This document shows positions 32,799 to 45,049 of a stretch of 64,000 nucleotides of DNA, one piece after another. Source of the DNA: Proteobacteria bacterium 005FR1 (GTDB lineage: Bacteria; Pseudomonadota; Gammaproteobacteria; Pseudomonadales; Cellvibrionaceae). The notes under the pieces are model-generated. The model searched no databases and had not been told where the DNA came from. It was given only the letters and a program-made list of their open reading frames with translations. Position 1 is the first letter of the stretch. Every line of letters starts with the position of its first letter. A program made the translations under genes and the position numbers. The DNA lies in assembly GCA_026192395.1 (NCBI GenBank), contig WACF01000001.1, positions 2,788,309 to 2,852,308 of the forward strand. The letters are read 5' to 3'.

Positions 32799-33662
32799 GT
32801 GCAAGAAAATAATCAGGCCGCAGGCATTCAGACTTCCCCCGATCGGCCCTCCCACAAAAGCCATGTCTATGCGGTGACCAACCAGAAAGGCGGGGTCGGC
32901 AAGACCACGACCTGCGTGAATCTGGCCGCGTCCCTGGTGGCGACGAAAAAACGCGTGCTGCTGGTGGACATGGATCCTCAGGGCAATGCCACCATGGGCA
33001 GCGGCGTCGACAAGGCTGATCTGGAACAATCCGTTTACGATTGCCTGACCGAAGCGGTCCCCGCCCGGGAAGTGATCGTTCGCTCGGAAGCGGGTGGGTA
33101 CGACGTCCTGCCCGCCAACGGCGACCTCACGGCGGCGGAAGTGCAAATGCTCTCGCTGACCAACAAGGAGCGTCGGCTGCAGCAGGCGCTCGATGCGGTG
33201 CGCAGTGAATACGACTACATCCTCATCGACTGCCCGCCGTCGCTGAACATGCTGACGGTAAACGCATTGACCGCCTGCGACGGAGTGATCATCCCCATGC
33301 AGTGCGAATACTATGCGCTGGAAGGGCTATCGGCGCTGGTCAACACAATTCGGCAGATCCAGCAGGTGGTGAATCCCAAGCTGGTGATCGAAGGCCTGCT
33401 GCGCACCATGTACGACCCGCGCAACAGCCTCACCACCGAAGTTTCCCAGCAACTGCACGAGCATTTCGGCTCCCGTGTATACCGAACCTGCATTCCGCGC
33501 AACGTACGTCTGGCCGAGGCGCCCAGCTACGGCATGCCGGCGCTGGCCTATGACAAGCAATCCAAGGGTGCGCTGGCTTATCTGACGCTGGCCGGCGAAA
33601 TCATCCGACGCAATGATTTGGCGGAAAAAGACGCACGCCTTGCTGTAGAATCCCGCACCTGA
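32799..33662 (+). CDS. parA: Chromosome partitioning ATPase ParA (Soj)
   Basis: Walker-type ATPase that moves ParB-parS complexes during chromosome segregation. Starts with GTG at 32799, 287 residues. The deviant Walker A is KGGVGKTTT (30-38), followed by VDMDPQGNAT and DCPPSLNMLT. About 20 extra N-terminal residues precede the conserved region compared with the shortest family members. It lies 16 bp after rsmG, and parB follows 90 bp later. Confidence 0.95.
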   Translation: MQENNQAAGIQTSPDRPSHKSHVYAVTNQKGGVGKTTTCVNLAASLVATKKRVLLVDMDPQGNATMGSGVDKADLEQSVYDCLTEAVPAREVIVRSEAGGYDVLPANGDLTAAEVQMLSLTNKERRLQQALDAVRSEYDYILIDCPPSLNMLTVNALTACDGVIIPMQCEYYALEGLSALVNTIRQIQQVVNPKLVIEGLLRTMYDPRNSLTTEVSQQLHEHFGSRVYRTCIPRNVRLAEAPSYGMPALAYDKQSKGALAYLTLAGEIIRRNDLAEKDARLAVESRT

Positions 33663-33752
33663 TTGACTTCCCCAAGCAACTGAACACCGATCGATGCGTA
33701 CCCCGATTATGTCCCGAGTGTCGGTCTCGACTGTCTACCCTGGTAAAAGCAC

Positions 33753-34670
33753 ATGAAACGAAAAGGCCTGGGCCGCGGACTCGACGCCCTGCTGGGCGGT
33801 ATCAACAACGAGCCCTCAGCCGTCTCTATCACCCCGGACGAAACCGGCTCGCAGCAAAACGGTGCCGAATCTGGCCAGGCCTCCTCTGCGGTCAACCGTG
33901 ATCTCAGCCATGTGCCCCTGGAACTGATCCAGCGAGGCAAGTACCAGCCGCGCCGCGACATCCAGCCGGAAGCCCTCGAGGAGCTGGCGGAATCCATCAA
34001 GGCGCAGGGCGTGATGCAGCCTATCGTCCTGCGCCCGATTGGCGAGGGTCGCTACGAGATCATCGCCGGCGAACGCCGCTGGCGCGCCGCCCAGCTCGCC
34101 GGTCTGGATCGTATTCCCGCAGTGATCAAGGATGTGCCGGACGAGGCCGCCATTGCGATGGCCTTGATCGAGAACATCCAGCGGGAAGACCTAAACCCCA
34201 TTGAAGAGGCATTCGCCCTCAAGCGATTACAAGACGAATTCGATCTCACCCACCAGGAAGTGGCAGCCGCGGTGGGCAAGTCCCGCACCACGGTAACCAA
34301 TCTGCTGCGTCTGATCAGCCTCTCGGATGAGGTCAGGAAACTGCTGGAGCACGGCGACCTGGAAATGGGTCACGCCCGTGCCCTGCTGACCCTCGACGAC
34401 CAGGAGCAGCGAGAACTGGCCCGGCAGGTGGTGGCCAAGGATTTGTCGGTACGCCAGACAGAAAGTCTGGTGCGTCGCATTCAGCAGGAGCAGACCAAAG
34501 CTGTCCCAGCGCAACGCATCGATCCGGACGTCAAGGAGTTGGAGGAAAGTCTGTCCGAGAAGGTCGGCGTACCGGTTACTCTTCAGCACAACGCCAAGGG
34601 CAAAGGCAAACTGGTGTTGCGTTACAACAACCTGGACGAACTCGACGGCATTCTGGCCCACATAAAATAA
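33753..34670 (+). CDS. parB: Chromosome partitioning protein ParB (Spo0J)
   Basis: CTPase clamp that loads at parS and spreads. The 305 residues start MKRKGLGRGLDALLGG, the typical ParB N-terminus. The CTP-binding motif GERRWRAAQ lies near residue 105, then ALIENIQREDLNPIEEA and the HTH region (LTHQEVAAAVGKSRTTVTN), and a C-terminal dimerisation domain. Two candidate parS targets are found inside recF in this window. Confidence 0.96.
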   Translation: MKRKGLGRGLDALLGGINNEPSAVSITPDETGSQQNGAESGQASSAVNRDLSHVPLELIQRGKYQPRRDIQPEALEELAESIKAQGVMQPIVLRPIGEGRYEIIAGERRWRAAQLAGLDRIPAVIKDVPDEAAIAMALIENIQREDLNPIEEAFALKRLQDEFDLTHQEVAAAVGKSRTTVTNLLRLISLSDEVRKLLEHGDLEMGHARALLTLDDQEQRELARQVVAKDLSVRQTESLVRRIQQEQTKAVPAQRIDPDVKELEESLSEKVGVPVTLQHNAKGKGKLVLRYNNLDELDGILAHIK

Positions 34671-34797
34671 CCACCAGATGGCCCATCCGTAGGCGACGAG
34701 CCTTGTGCTCGCGCTGCCGAGTTTGTTTTCCTCTCATTGATCGCTCCGCTTGCAAAGCCCGCCTGCAAAGAGAGTACCTAAAAAGGTGCAGCGCTGG

Positions 34798-34826
34798 TTG
34801 AAGCGCTGCCACAATGTACATATAAT
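34798..34826 (+). promoter_or_regulatory. atp operon promoter
   Basis: TTGAAG (34798-34803), a 17-bp spacer and a perfect TATAAT (34821-34826). It sits in the 263 bp parB-atpI gap and points into atpIBEFHAGDC. The nearby GCAGCGC and GCGCTGC form a short inverted repeat around the -35. Confidence 0.78.
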
Positions 34827-34933
34827 GCGCGCGGCTCGTTTGGCCACCCCCCTCCCCGCCCCGGAATACCCGGTCGCTACGCGAGGGATTCGGTCCAACC
34901 AGCATGGGTAAACCGGCACACACTGACTAGCAA

Positions 34934-35353
34934 TTGAGACAAGTCATTTCGAAAGCAAGCCAGCACCGCCCGACGATCATCGATCGACCTCCGGTATTAT
35001 CGCGATTACTACTGTTTTGGTCTGCGTTGGCCCCGATTGCGGGAGCCACAGTCATGATTGACGCCCGGCTGGGACTATCCCTGCTATGGGGCTATTCGGT
35101 GGCCATTCTCCCCAGTGCCTGCTTTGCCTGGCTCGGCTTTCGGAAATATGGCGGCGCCCGTCAGACGGGAGCCCTGGTTTCCGGCCTGTATCGCGCCGAA
35201 GCCTTTAAATTCTTGCTCACAGCGGCCATGTTCGCCGCTGTATTTGCACAGGTAGATCGGATTTACCTCCCGGTATTTTTTCTGGCATTTGTCTGCGGAC
35301 AAGTTGGGTCCTGGCTGGTGACAGCGCAGGCCCTGGGTCGCAAGCGGCACTAA
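34934..35353 (+). CDS. atpI: ATP synthase accessory subunit I
   Basis: A 139-residue membrane protein with four predicted hydrophobic segments, in the standard first position of the atp operon. AtpI assists assembly of the c-ring. The start is a TTG at 34934 and is uncertain because no Shine-Dalgarno sequence is clear; no ATG fits in the first part of the frame. It precedes atpB by 24 bp. Confidence 0.82.
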   Translation: MRQVISKASQHRPTIIDRPPVLSRLLLFWSALAPIAGATVMIDARLGLSLLWGYSVAILPSACFAWLGFRKYGGARQTGALVSGLYRAEAFKFLLTAAMFAAVFAQVDRIYLPVFFLAFVCGQVGSWLVTAQALGRKRH

Positions 35354-35368
35354 CCCACCTCTAATTGA

Positions 35369-36598
<1,230 letters not shown>

Positions 36599-36679
36599 GC
36601 ACCACCTTAATTTTTTTAAGTCAGGCGACAAAGCAGATAGCCAATTGCTTTTCGTGTATCCAAAACAGGGGATTACGGC

Positions 36680-37150
36680 GTGAACATCAACTTGACCTTA
36701 ATCGGACAGTCCATTGCCTTTATCTTCTTTGTGCTGTTCTGCATGAAGTTCGTGTGGCCGCCTATCGTGGCCGCACTCGCAGAGCGCGAGAAGAAGATTG
36801 CCGATGGTCTGCTTGCCGCTGAGCGCGCCGAAAAGGACCTTGAGCTTGCCAAGCACAAGGTTTCAGATCAGCTGCGTGAAGCCAAGGAAGAGTCGGCGAA
36901 ACTGATTGAGCAGGCTAACAAGCGTGCCCAACAAATCGTCGAGGAAGCCAAGCAGAAAGCTATCGAAGAAGCTGACCGCCAAAAGGCAGCCGCTGAAGCC
37001 GAGATTGCTCAGCAGATGAACCGGGCCCGGGAAGAACTTCGCGGCAAGGTGGCCACTCTGGCCATCGCCGGCGCGGAACGAATCCTTCAGTCCTCCGTTG
37101 ACCAGCAAGCTCACGGCAAACTGGTTGACGATCTGGCCGCCCAGCTCTGA
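36680..37150 (+). CDS. atpF: F0F1 ATP synthase subunit b
   Basis: Peripheral stalk subunit of 156 residues. One N-terminal membrane helix (about 5-25) is followed by a long charged coiled coil rich in Glu, Lys, Ala and Gln. It starts with GTG at 36680 ([17 protein letters not shown]). Normal length, between atpE and atpH. Confidence 0.97.
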   Translation: MNINLTLIGQSIAFIFFVLFCMKFVWPPIVAALAEREKKIADGLLAAERAEKDLELAKHKVSDQLREAKEESAKLIEQANKRAQQIVEEAKQKAIEEADRQKAAAEAEIAQQMNRAREELRGKVATLAIAGAERILQSSVDQQAHGKLVDDLAAQL

Positions 37151-37212
37151 TCTGCAGCGATATCGATAAATAGCTCTTCCATCAACAGCTCAATCGGGAC
37201 ACCTAAACCGAA

Positions 37213-37749
37213 ATGGCCGAACTAACCACCCTAGCCAGACCCTACGCCAGAGCCGCTTTCGAATACGCGCGCGATGCCCAGGCGCTGGATCGCTGGTCGA
37301 CCATGCTGGCGACCGTAGTGACGGTTGTGCAACAGCCCACAGTTGCCAAACTGCTGGACTCGCCCAGCCTCACCGCTGAAGAGAAAGGTCGAAAGCTGGC
37401 CGAAATCTGTGGCAGTGAAGTGGACGAGAAGATGGGTAACTTTCTGCAGTACCTGGCGATCAATGATCGTCTGGAACTGCTGCCCAACGTCCAGACCTTG
37501 TTTGAGCTGTTGAAAGCGAATCACGAAAAGACGCTGGACGTCGATGTGACCACCGCTTTTGAACTGACCGAAGAACAGCAAAGCAAGCTGCTGGCCTCTC
37601 TGAAAGCGAAGCTTCAGCGTGAGATCAATTTGCAGACTGCCATCGACAAGTCCCTGATCGGCGGTGCCGTGGTGCGCGCCGGGGACCTGACCATCGACGG
37701 CTCGGTACGCGGCCGACTGGCAAAGCTTGCCGAAACGATGAACGTGTAA
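37213..37749 (+). CDS. atpH: F0F1 ATP synthase subunit delta
   Basis: 178-residue cap that joins the b-subunit stalk to F1. The N-terminal helical bundle begins TLARPYARAAFEYA, and the C-terminal signature IDKSLIGGAVVRAGDLTIDG is diagnostic. It lies 62 bp after atpF and 45 bp before atpA. Confidence 0.97.
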   Translation: MAELTTLARPYARAAFEYARDAQALDRWSTMLATVVTVVQQPTVAKLLDSPSLTAEEKGRKLAEICGSEVDEKMGNFLQYLAINDRLELLPNVQTLFELLKANHEKTLDVDVTTAFELTEEQQSKLLASLKAKLQREINLQTAIDKSLIGGAVVRAGDLTIDGSVRGRLAKLAETMNV

Positions 37750-37794
37750 CTCACGTTCTGTAACGAACAGATATTTGGGATTGAGGACCAAAGC

Positions 37795-39339
37795 ATGCAG
37801 CAGCTGAATCCTTCAGAAATCAGCGAAATTATCAAGCAGCGCATCGATAGCCTGGATGTCTCCACCGAGGCGCAAAACGAAGGCACCATCGTTTCCGTAT
37901 CCGACGGCATTATCCGTATTCACGGCCTGGCCGACGCAATGTACGGTGAGATGATCGAGTTCGAAGGCGGCGTGTTCGGCATGGCCTTGAACCTGGAGCG
38001 CGATTCAGTGGGTGCGGTGGTACTCGGCGACGCGAGTAAACTGGCGGAAGGCCAGGTTGCCCGTTGCACCGGTCGAATTCTGGAAGTACCGGTTGGCCCC
38101 GAGCTGCTCGGTCGCGTCGTGGACGCGCTGGGTAACCCAATCGACGGCAAAGGCCCGATCAACGCGAAGCTCACCGACGCAGTTGAGAAAGTTGCGCCTG
38201 GTGTAATTGCTCGTAAGTCGGTTGATCAGCCGGTACAGATTGGTTTGAAAGCCATCGACACCATGGTGCCGATCGGTCGCGGCCAGCGTGAGCTGATCAT
38301 TGGTGACCGTCAGGTTGGTAAGTCTGCCATTGCGGTGGATGCAATCATCAACCAAAAAGGCACCGGTATTAAGTGTATCTACGTGGCCATCGGTCAGAAA
38401 GCCTCTTCTGTAGCGTCCGTTGTGCGCAAACTCGAAGAGCACGGCGCCATGGCGCACACCACCGTGGTTGCAGCGACTGCATCCGACCCCGCTTCCATGC
38501 AGTACCTGGCGGCATTCGCCGGTTGCACGATGGGCGAATACTTCCGTGATCGCGGTGAAGACGCCCTGATCATTTATGACGATCTCACCAAGCAGGCCTG
38601 GGCCTACCGTCAGATCTCACTGCTTCTGCGTCGTCCGCCCGGCCGTGAAGCTTATCCTGGTGACATCTTCTATCTGCACTCACGTCTGCTCGAGCGCGCC
38701 GCGCGTGTAAATGCCGACTATGTCGAGCAGTTCACCAACGGCGAAGTGAAAGGACAGACCGGTTCATTGACCGCACTGCCGATCATCGAAACGCAGGCGG
38801 GTGACGTGTCTGCGTTCGTACCGACCAACGTGATTTCTATTACCGACGGTCAGATCTTCCTCGACACCGACATGTTCAACGCGGGTATCCGCCCGGCAAT
38901 GAACGCGGGTATTTCGGTATCCCGTGTGGGTGGTGCGGCTCAGACCTCGATCATCAAGAAACTGTCCGGCGGTATCCGTACCGCACTGGCTCAGTACCGC
39001 GAACTGGCGGCATTCGCCCAGTTTGCTTCGGATCTGGACGAAGCCACCAAGGCTCAGCTGGACCATGGTGAGCGCATTACCGAACTGATGAAGCAGGGTC
39101 AGTACAACCCCTACTCCGTTGCCCAGATGGCTGTTGTGGTTTACGCCGCGAACGAAGGCTACCTGAAAGACGTCGACGTGAAGAAAGTCGGTGACTTCGA
39201 ATCTGCCCTGATCTCCTACATGAACAGCGAACACGCTGATCTGATGCAGAAGATCAATGAAACCGGCAAATACAGCGACGAAATCGTCGGCAGCATCAAG
39301 GCCGCCCTCGACAAGTTCAAGGCCACCCAGACCTGGTAA
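37795..39339 (+). CDS. atpA: F0F1 ATP synthase subunit alpha
   Basis: 514-residue non-catalytic nucleotide-binding subunit. The P-loop is [10 protein letters not shown], and the arginine finger lies in the SRVGGAAQ segment ([13 protein letters not shown]). It follows delta and precedes gamma. No anomalies. Confidence 0.98.
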   Translation: MQQLNPSEISEIIKQRIDSLDVSTEAQNEGTIVSVSDGIIRIHGLADAMYGEMIEFEGGVFGMALNLERDSVGAVVLGDASKLAEGQVARCTGRILEVPVGPELLGRVVDALGNPIDGKGPINAKLTDAVEKVAPGVIARKSVDQPVQIGLKAIDTMVPIGRGQRELIIGDRQVGKSAIAVDAIINQKGTGIKCIYVAIGQKASSVASVVRKLEEHGAMAHTTVVAATASDPASMQYLAAFAGCTMGEYFRDRGEDALIIYDDLTKQAWAYRQISLLLRRPPGREAYPGDIFYLHSRLLERAARVNADYVEQFTNGEVKGQTGSLTALPIIETQAGDVSAFVPTNVISITDGQIFLDTDMFNAGIRPAMNAGISVSRVGGAAQTSIIKKLSGGIRTALAQYRELAAFAQFASDLDEATKAQLDHGERITELMKQGQYNPYSVAQMAVVVYAANEGYLKDVDVKKVGDFESALISYMNSEHADLMQKINETGKYSDEIVGSIKAALDKFKATQTW

Positions 39340-39386
39340 ACGTCGGTAGCTTTAACGCTAGATAGTCAAGGTAGATAGGTATCAGT

Positions 39387-40256
39387 ATGGCAAGCGGAAA
39401 AGAAATCCGTACCAAGATTGGCAGCATCAAATCCACGCAGAAAATTACCAGTGCGATGGAAATGGTGGCTGCCAGCAAGATGCGCAAGGCTCAGGAGCGC
39501 ATGGCGCGCGGCAAGCCCTACGCAACCCGGATCCGCGCCGTAGTGGGTCACATTGCTCACGCCAGCTCCGAGTACCAGCACACCTACCTGATGGAGCGGG
39601 AAAAGGTCAGCCGGGTTGGATACATTATCGTATCCACCGACCGCGGCCTCTGTGGTGGTCTGAACATCAACGTGTTCAAGCGCGTTGTTCAGGACATGCG
39701 TTCCTGGCACAAGCAGGGCGTGGAATCGGATCTGTGCGTGATCGGTAACAAGGGCGTTTCCTTCTTCCAGAACTACGGTGGCAGGATTGTCGCGGCCATG
39801 CGCGACGTGGGCGATGAGCCCCGCGCAGCCGACCTGATCGGCAGTGTGAAGGTCATGCTGGACGCATTCTCCGAGGGTCGGGTCGACAAGGTTTACCTGG
39901 TCAGCAATGACTTCGTGAACACCATGACCCAGGTTCCGGAAATCCGCCAACTGCTGCCGCTGTTGCCGGTGGAAGATGAGAATCTGCATCACACCTGGGA
40001 TTACATCTACGAGCCGGATGATGCCGGCGAGCTGCTGGAAGGCCTGCTGACCCGCTACATTGAATCGCAGGTATACCAAGGCGTCGTTGAGAACAAAGCC
40101 TGTGAGCAGGCTGCGCGAATGCTCGCGATGAAGAACGCGACTGATAACGCGGGAGAGCTGATCGACGAACTGCAATTGGCCTACAACAAGGCGCGACAGG
40201 CAAGCATTACGCAGGAACTGTCGGAAATCGTCGGCGGCGCCGCGGCAATCTCTTAA
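39387..40256 (+). CDS. atpG: F0F1 ATP synthase subunit gamma
   Basis: 289-residue central rotor shaft. The N-terminus [20 protein letters not shown] and the C-terminal [19 protein letters not shown] pair are the two coiled-coil helices conserved in all gamma subunits; the central Rossmann-like domain has [11 protein letters not shown]. It lies between atpA and atpD. Confidence 0.98.
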   Translation: MASGKEIRTKIGSIKSTQKITSAMEMVAASKMRKAQERMARGKPYATRIRAVVGHIAHASSEYQHTYLMEREKVSRVGYIIVSTDRGLCGGLNINVFKRVVQDMRSWHKQGVESDLCVIGNKGVSFFQNYGGRIVAAMRDVGDEPRAADLIGSVKVMLDAFSEGRVDKVYLVSNDFVNTMTQVPEIRQLLPLLPVEDENLHHTWDYIYEPDDAGELLEGLLTRYIESQVYQGVVENKACEQAARMLAMKNATDNAGELIDELQLAYNKARQASITQELSEIVGGAAAIS

Positions 40257-40315
40257 GTCCATCGGGACAGGATTGCCTGCGTTTCCAGTATTCAGAATCT
40301 AATTTGAAAGTTTAA

Positions 40316-41731
<1,416 letters not shown>

Positions 41732-41817
41732 AAATCGTCGATCGTTTGGCAGCTTGTGAATCAACAAGCTGCCAAACGAAACTTTCTACGCGATTTCCCA
41801 TCCACGAGAGATAGAAG

Positions 41818-42243
41818 ATGGCAATGACATTTCACTGTGACATCGTCAGCGCGGAAGAGGAACTCTTCTCCGGTGTAGTCCGGCTGCTTGTGGCAACCGG
41901 AACCGAAGGCGATTTGGGTGTGACCTACGGTCACGCACCGCTCCTCACTGCACTGGACCCGGGTCCGGTCCGGCTTGTCAAAGACAACGGTGAAGAAGAA
42001 ATTTTTTACCTGTCTGGTGGCCATCTGGAAGTGCAACCGCACGTGGTTACCGTGCTGGCCGACACCGCCCTGCGGGCGGGAGATATGGATGAAGCAGCAG
42101 CTCTGGAAGCGAAAAAAGCAGCCGAACACGCCCTGCACAATCAAACCGGCGAATTCGATTATTCCCGTGCTGCCGCGCAGCTCGCGGAAGCCGCTGCCCA
42201 GCTTCGCACACTGCAGGCTATTCGGCGTAAAACACGCAAGTAA
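41818..42243 (+). CDS. atpC: F0F1 ATP synthase subunit epsilon
   Basis: 141-residue inhibitory and rotor subunit. It has an N-terminal beta-sandwich ([47 protein letters not shown]) and a C-terminal helical hairpin. Last gene of the atp operon, followed by a clear terminator. Confidence 0.97.
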   Translation: MAMTFHCDIVSAEEELFSGVVRLLVATGTEGDLGVTYGHAPLLTALDPGPVRLVKDNGEEEIFYLSGGHLEVQPHVVTVLADTALRAGDMDEAAALEAKKAAEHALHNQTGEFDYSRAAAQLAEAAAQLRTLQAIRRKTRK

Positions 42244-42280
42244 GACCGCGCTTTTCATCCAAAGCAGCATCGTTCTCCTG

Positions 42281-42310
42281 AAAGGAGTAGCATTGGCTAC
42301 TCCTTTTTTC
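42281..42310 (+). terminator. Rho-independent terminator of the atp operon
   Basis: Perfect 11-bp arms AAAGGAGTAGC (42281-42291) and GCTACTCCTTT (42296-42306) around an ATTG loop, followed by T residues to 42309. Located 38 bp after the atpC stop and before glmU. Confidence 0.95.
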
Positions 42311-42371
42311 GTTTCTGGGACCCGACATATGTGGTCTCCCGCGCGTCCATAATACGGAGTATCCGCAAACT

Positions 42372-43736
42372 ATGTTGAACGTCGTCGTACTCGCCGCGGG
42401 CAAAGGCACCCGCATGAAGTCCAACCTTCCCAAGGTTCTTCATCCCATTGCCGGCAGGCCCTTGCTCCAGCACGTCCTGGACACATCCCGTCAGCTGAAT
42501 CACAAAGGGGCGCTGAACGTGGTGGTTGGTCACGGCGCCGAGCAGATCGAAGCGGCGTTGACCGCCGAAGACGTGCGCTTTGTGCTTCAGGCCGAACAGC
42601 TGGGCACCGGACACGCCGTGCAGCAGGCGCTCCCCTACGTCGATAATGATGAAACGGTTCTGGTTCTCTATGGCGACGTACCCCTGATCAAGGCGGCCAC
42701 AGTGGCGAAACTTTCGGAATGCGTCAGCGCTACCTCCCTGGGGCTGCTTACCCTGAATCTGAATGACCCGAATGGCTATGGCCGTATCGTGCGCAACACG
42801 GACGGCGATGTGACGGCCATCGTTGAGCAGAAGGACGCCAATGACGAACAGAAAGCGATCGGCGAAGTGAACACCGGTATTCTCGCTGTGCGCGGCGAAC
42901 ACCTGCACAAATGGCTTCCGACCCTCTCCAATAGTAACGCCCAGGGCGAATACTACCTCACCGACATCATCGCCCTGGCCCGCGCCGACGGTGTGAAAAT
43001 CCACACCGAACAACCCCAATACGAATGGGAGGTGCTGGGCATCAACAACCGCATCCAGCAAGCCGAACTGGAACGCGTTTACCAGCTCGAGCAAGCGCGC
43101 CGGTTCATGGCCGATGGCCTGTCACTGAGCGACCCGGCCCGCTTCGATTGTCGTGGCGAACTGGAATTCGGCGAAGACGTGCAGATCGACATCAACTGTG
43201 TTTTTGAAGGACGGGTACAGCTCGGCAACAACGTACGGATCGGTCCCAACTGCTGCCTGAAAGATGCTGTCATCGGCGACAACTGTGTCATCAAGGCGAA
43301 CACAATCGTAGAAGACGCGACGCTGGCCAACAACTGTGAAGCCGGCCCCTTCGCCCGCCTCCGCCCCGGCACTGAACTCGCCAACGGAGCCAAAGTCGGC
43401 AACTTCGTTGAAGTGAAAAAAGCGCGCCTTGGCGAAGGCAGCAAAGCCAACCACCTCACCTACATCGGCGACGCGGAAATCGGCAAAAACGTGAACATTG
43501 GCGCGGGCACTATCACCTGTAACTACGATGGCGTGAACAAAAGCAAGACCGAAATCGGCGACCACGCCTTCATTGGTTCCAACACCTCTCTGGTAGCGCC
43601 GGTCAAGGTCGGCAAAGGTGCCACCATCGGCGCCGGTTCCACCATCACCAGCACCGTCCCGGACGATCAGCTAGCGGTCGCCCGCGGCAAACAGCGCAAC
43701 ATCGAAGGCTGGCAACGACCGACAAAGAAGAAGTGA
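42372..43736 (+). CDS. glmU: Bifunctional UDP-GlcNAc pyrophosphorylase / GlcN-1-P acetyltransferase
   Basis: Makes UDP-GlcNAc for peptidoglycan and LPS. 454 residues: an N-terminal uridyltransferase domain with [11 protein letters not shown] (residues 7-17), then a left-handed beta-helix of hexapeptide repeats from about residue 250. The acetyltransferase site is in the [14 protein letters not shown] segment. It is followed by glmR and glmS, which belong to the same pathway. Confidence 0.98.
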   Translation: MLNVVVLAAGKGTRMKSNLPKVLHPIAGRPLLQHVLDTSRQLNHKGALNVVVGHGAEQIEAALTAEDVRFVLQAEQLGTGHAVQQALPYVDNDETVLVLYGDVPLIKAATVAKLSECVSATSLGLLTLNLNDPNGYGRIVRNTDGDVTAIVEQKDANDEQKAIGEVNTGILAVRGEHLHKWLPTLSNSNAQGEYYLTDIIALARADGVKIHTEQPQYEWEVLGINNRIQQAELERVYQLEQARRFMADGLSLSDPARFDCRGELEFGEDVQIDINCVFEGRVQLGNNVRIGPNCCLKDAVIGDNCVIKANTIVEDATLANNCEAGPFARLRPGTELANGAKVGNFVEVKKARLGEGSKANHLTYIGDAEIGKNVNIGAGTITCNYDGVNKSKTEIGDHAFIGSNTSLVAPVKVGKGATIGAGSTITSTVPDDQLAVARGKQRNIEGWQRPTKKK

Positions 43737-43802
43737 GGGGCGGGATAAAATCTAGGATATGGTGAGATGGTCTTACAGTCCTTGCCTTCAATACCTCACC
43801 TC

Positions 43803-43828
43803 GTCATTCCGGCGCAGGCCGGAATCCA
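43803..43828. repeat. Dispersed palindromic repeat, copy 1
   Basis: An imperfect palindrome with arms ATTCCGGC and GCCGGAAT around GCAG, flanked by GTC and CCA. The same 26-bp unit recurs at 46988-47013 with only three or so differences in the loop. It is an intergenic REP-like element. Confidence 0.85.
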
Positions 43829-44146
43829 TGTGGTTGAATCAGTAGCCGCGTTTCTATCACCGCAATGAGCGGGCGAACGGGGAGCGTTTTTCCGTTCCGC
43901 GGGGCCATCCCTGGCCCCATCCCGCTCCGTCCCTGGACCTAGTCACTCCAAAACACTCCCCGTCCACCCACTCAAAGCTCCACTGTGCCGCGACGAAGCT
44001 TTGATGCCCGATCTCCCCAGGGGCTCCACCGCAACCCCAACCCCAACCCCCACCCTCTTGTGCATTGCGGCGAACAGCACCCCGGGATTAATAACCGGAG
44101 ATCCTCAACTCCCGCTTGCGTTTTTCTTTCGCTCCACTAAGATATC

Positions 44147-44159
44147 TTTCGTTACGAAA
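44147..44159. promoter_or_regulatory. Candidate GlmR operator
   Basis: TTTCGTTACGAAA, a perfect inverted repeat (arms TTTCGT and ACGAAA around one T), 28 bp before the glmR start. TTTCG-type half sites are typical of DeoR-family operators, so autoregulation is likely. Confidence 0.55.
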
Positions 44160-44187
44160 CCTGCAATGGGAACAAACGGAACTTGCA

Positions 44188-44958
44188 ATGACCAAACGTA
44201 ATACTCAGCAGCGCCGACGCGCCATTCTCGATCGACTGGCCGAACAGGGCGAAGTCAGCGTCGAGGCACTCGCTGAGCAATTTGTCACATCGGAAGTCAC
44301 CATCAGAAAGGATCTGGCCGCATTGGAAGCCAACGGTCTTCTGCTGCGCCGCTATGGAGGAGCGGTTCCCGTGCCCAAGGAAATGATCACCGATCCGGCA
44401 GAAAGCCGGGTATCAGCTCGCAAGCAAGCTATCGCCCGACGCGCGGCGGATCTCATTCTCGATCACAATCGCATCATTCTCGACAGCGGCAGTACCACCA
44501 CCGCCGCCCTCCTCCCCGAATTGTCCCGCAAACAGGGGCTGGTGGTAATGACCAACTCCATCAGCATCGCCAACGCACTTCGCGAACTGGAAAACGAGCC
44601 CACCATCCTGATGACCGGTGGTACCTGGGACCCGAAATCCGAAGGCTTTCAGGGGCAGCTCGCCGAGAAGATGTTGCGGTCCTACAACTTCGACCAATTC
44701 TTCATTGGCGCCGACGGCCTCGATCTCGATCGCGGAACAACCACTTTCAACGAACTGTACAGCCTGAGCGGGGTCATGGCAGAAGTGAGTCGTGAAGTTG
44801 TCGTCATGGCCGAATCCGAAAAGATCGGCCGCAAGATTCACAACCTGGAATTGCCCTGGTCCGTCGTCAGTTATCTGGTGACGGACAGCGACATAGCGCC
44901 GGAAGACCAGCGGCGTATTGAAAAACATGGTGTTGAAGTAATTACTACAGGTACGTGA
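44188..44958 (+). CDS. DeoR-family transcriptional regulator upstream of glmS (GlmR-like)
   Basis: 256 residues. The N-terminal DeoR winged HTH (about 8-60) contains the family stretch VSVEALAEQFVTSEVTIRKD. A sugar-phosphate-sensing DeoRC domain follows, with DSGSTTTAALLPEL and FIGADGLD. I chose the ATG at 44188 (MTKRNTQQRRRAIL) because the HTH starts there. The order glmU-regulator-glmS is that of pseudomonads, where such a regulator controls amino-sugar synthesis; the specific ligand is inferred. Confidence 0.88.
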   Translation: MTKRNTQQRRRAILDRLAEQGEVSVEALAEQFVTSEVTIRKDLAALEANGLLLRRYGGAVPVPKEMITDPAESRVSARKQAIARRAADLILDHNRIILDSGSTTTAALLPELSRKQGLVVMTNSISIANALRELENEPTILMTGGTWDPKSEGFQGQLAEKMLRSYNFDQFFIGADGLDLDRGTTTFNELYSLSGVMAEVSREVVVMAESEKIGRKIHNLELPWSVVSYLVTDSDIAPEDQRRIEKHGVEVITTGT

Positions 44959-44964
44959 GATATA

Positions 44965-45021
44965 AGATGTCAGACGTGAGATACGGCACCTGTACGCTCT
45001 TTCGTCTCACGTCTCACATCT
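44965..45021 (+). repeat. Long inverted repeat between glmR and glmS
   Basis: Arms of 17 bp (44965-44981 and 45005-45021; 16 of 17 pair) around a 23-nt loop, ending 28 bp before the glmS start. There is no T-tract, so it is not a standard terminator. It could be an mRNA hairpin shaping glmS expression or a dispersed repeat. Confidence 0.75.
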
Positions 45022-45049
45022 CCCGTCTTTCAAAATCGGAGATTTTTAC

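Larger units (their letters stand above)
43737..44187. other. glmU-glmR intergenic region
   Basis: A 451 bp gap with no credible gene. It holds a palindromic repeat (43803-43828), a C-rich run able to form a G-quadruplex on the minus strand (44035-44055) and a palindromic operator candidate (44147-44159). Its base composition is patchy, with C-rich stretches around 43930-44060 unlike the flanking genes. Confidence 0.6.
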
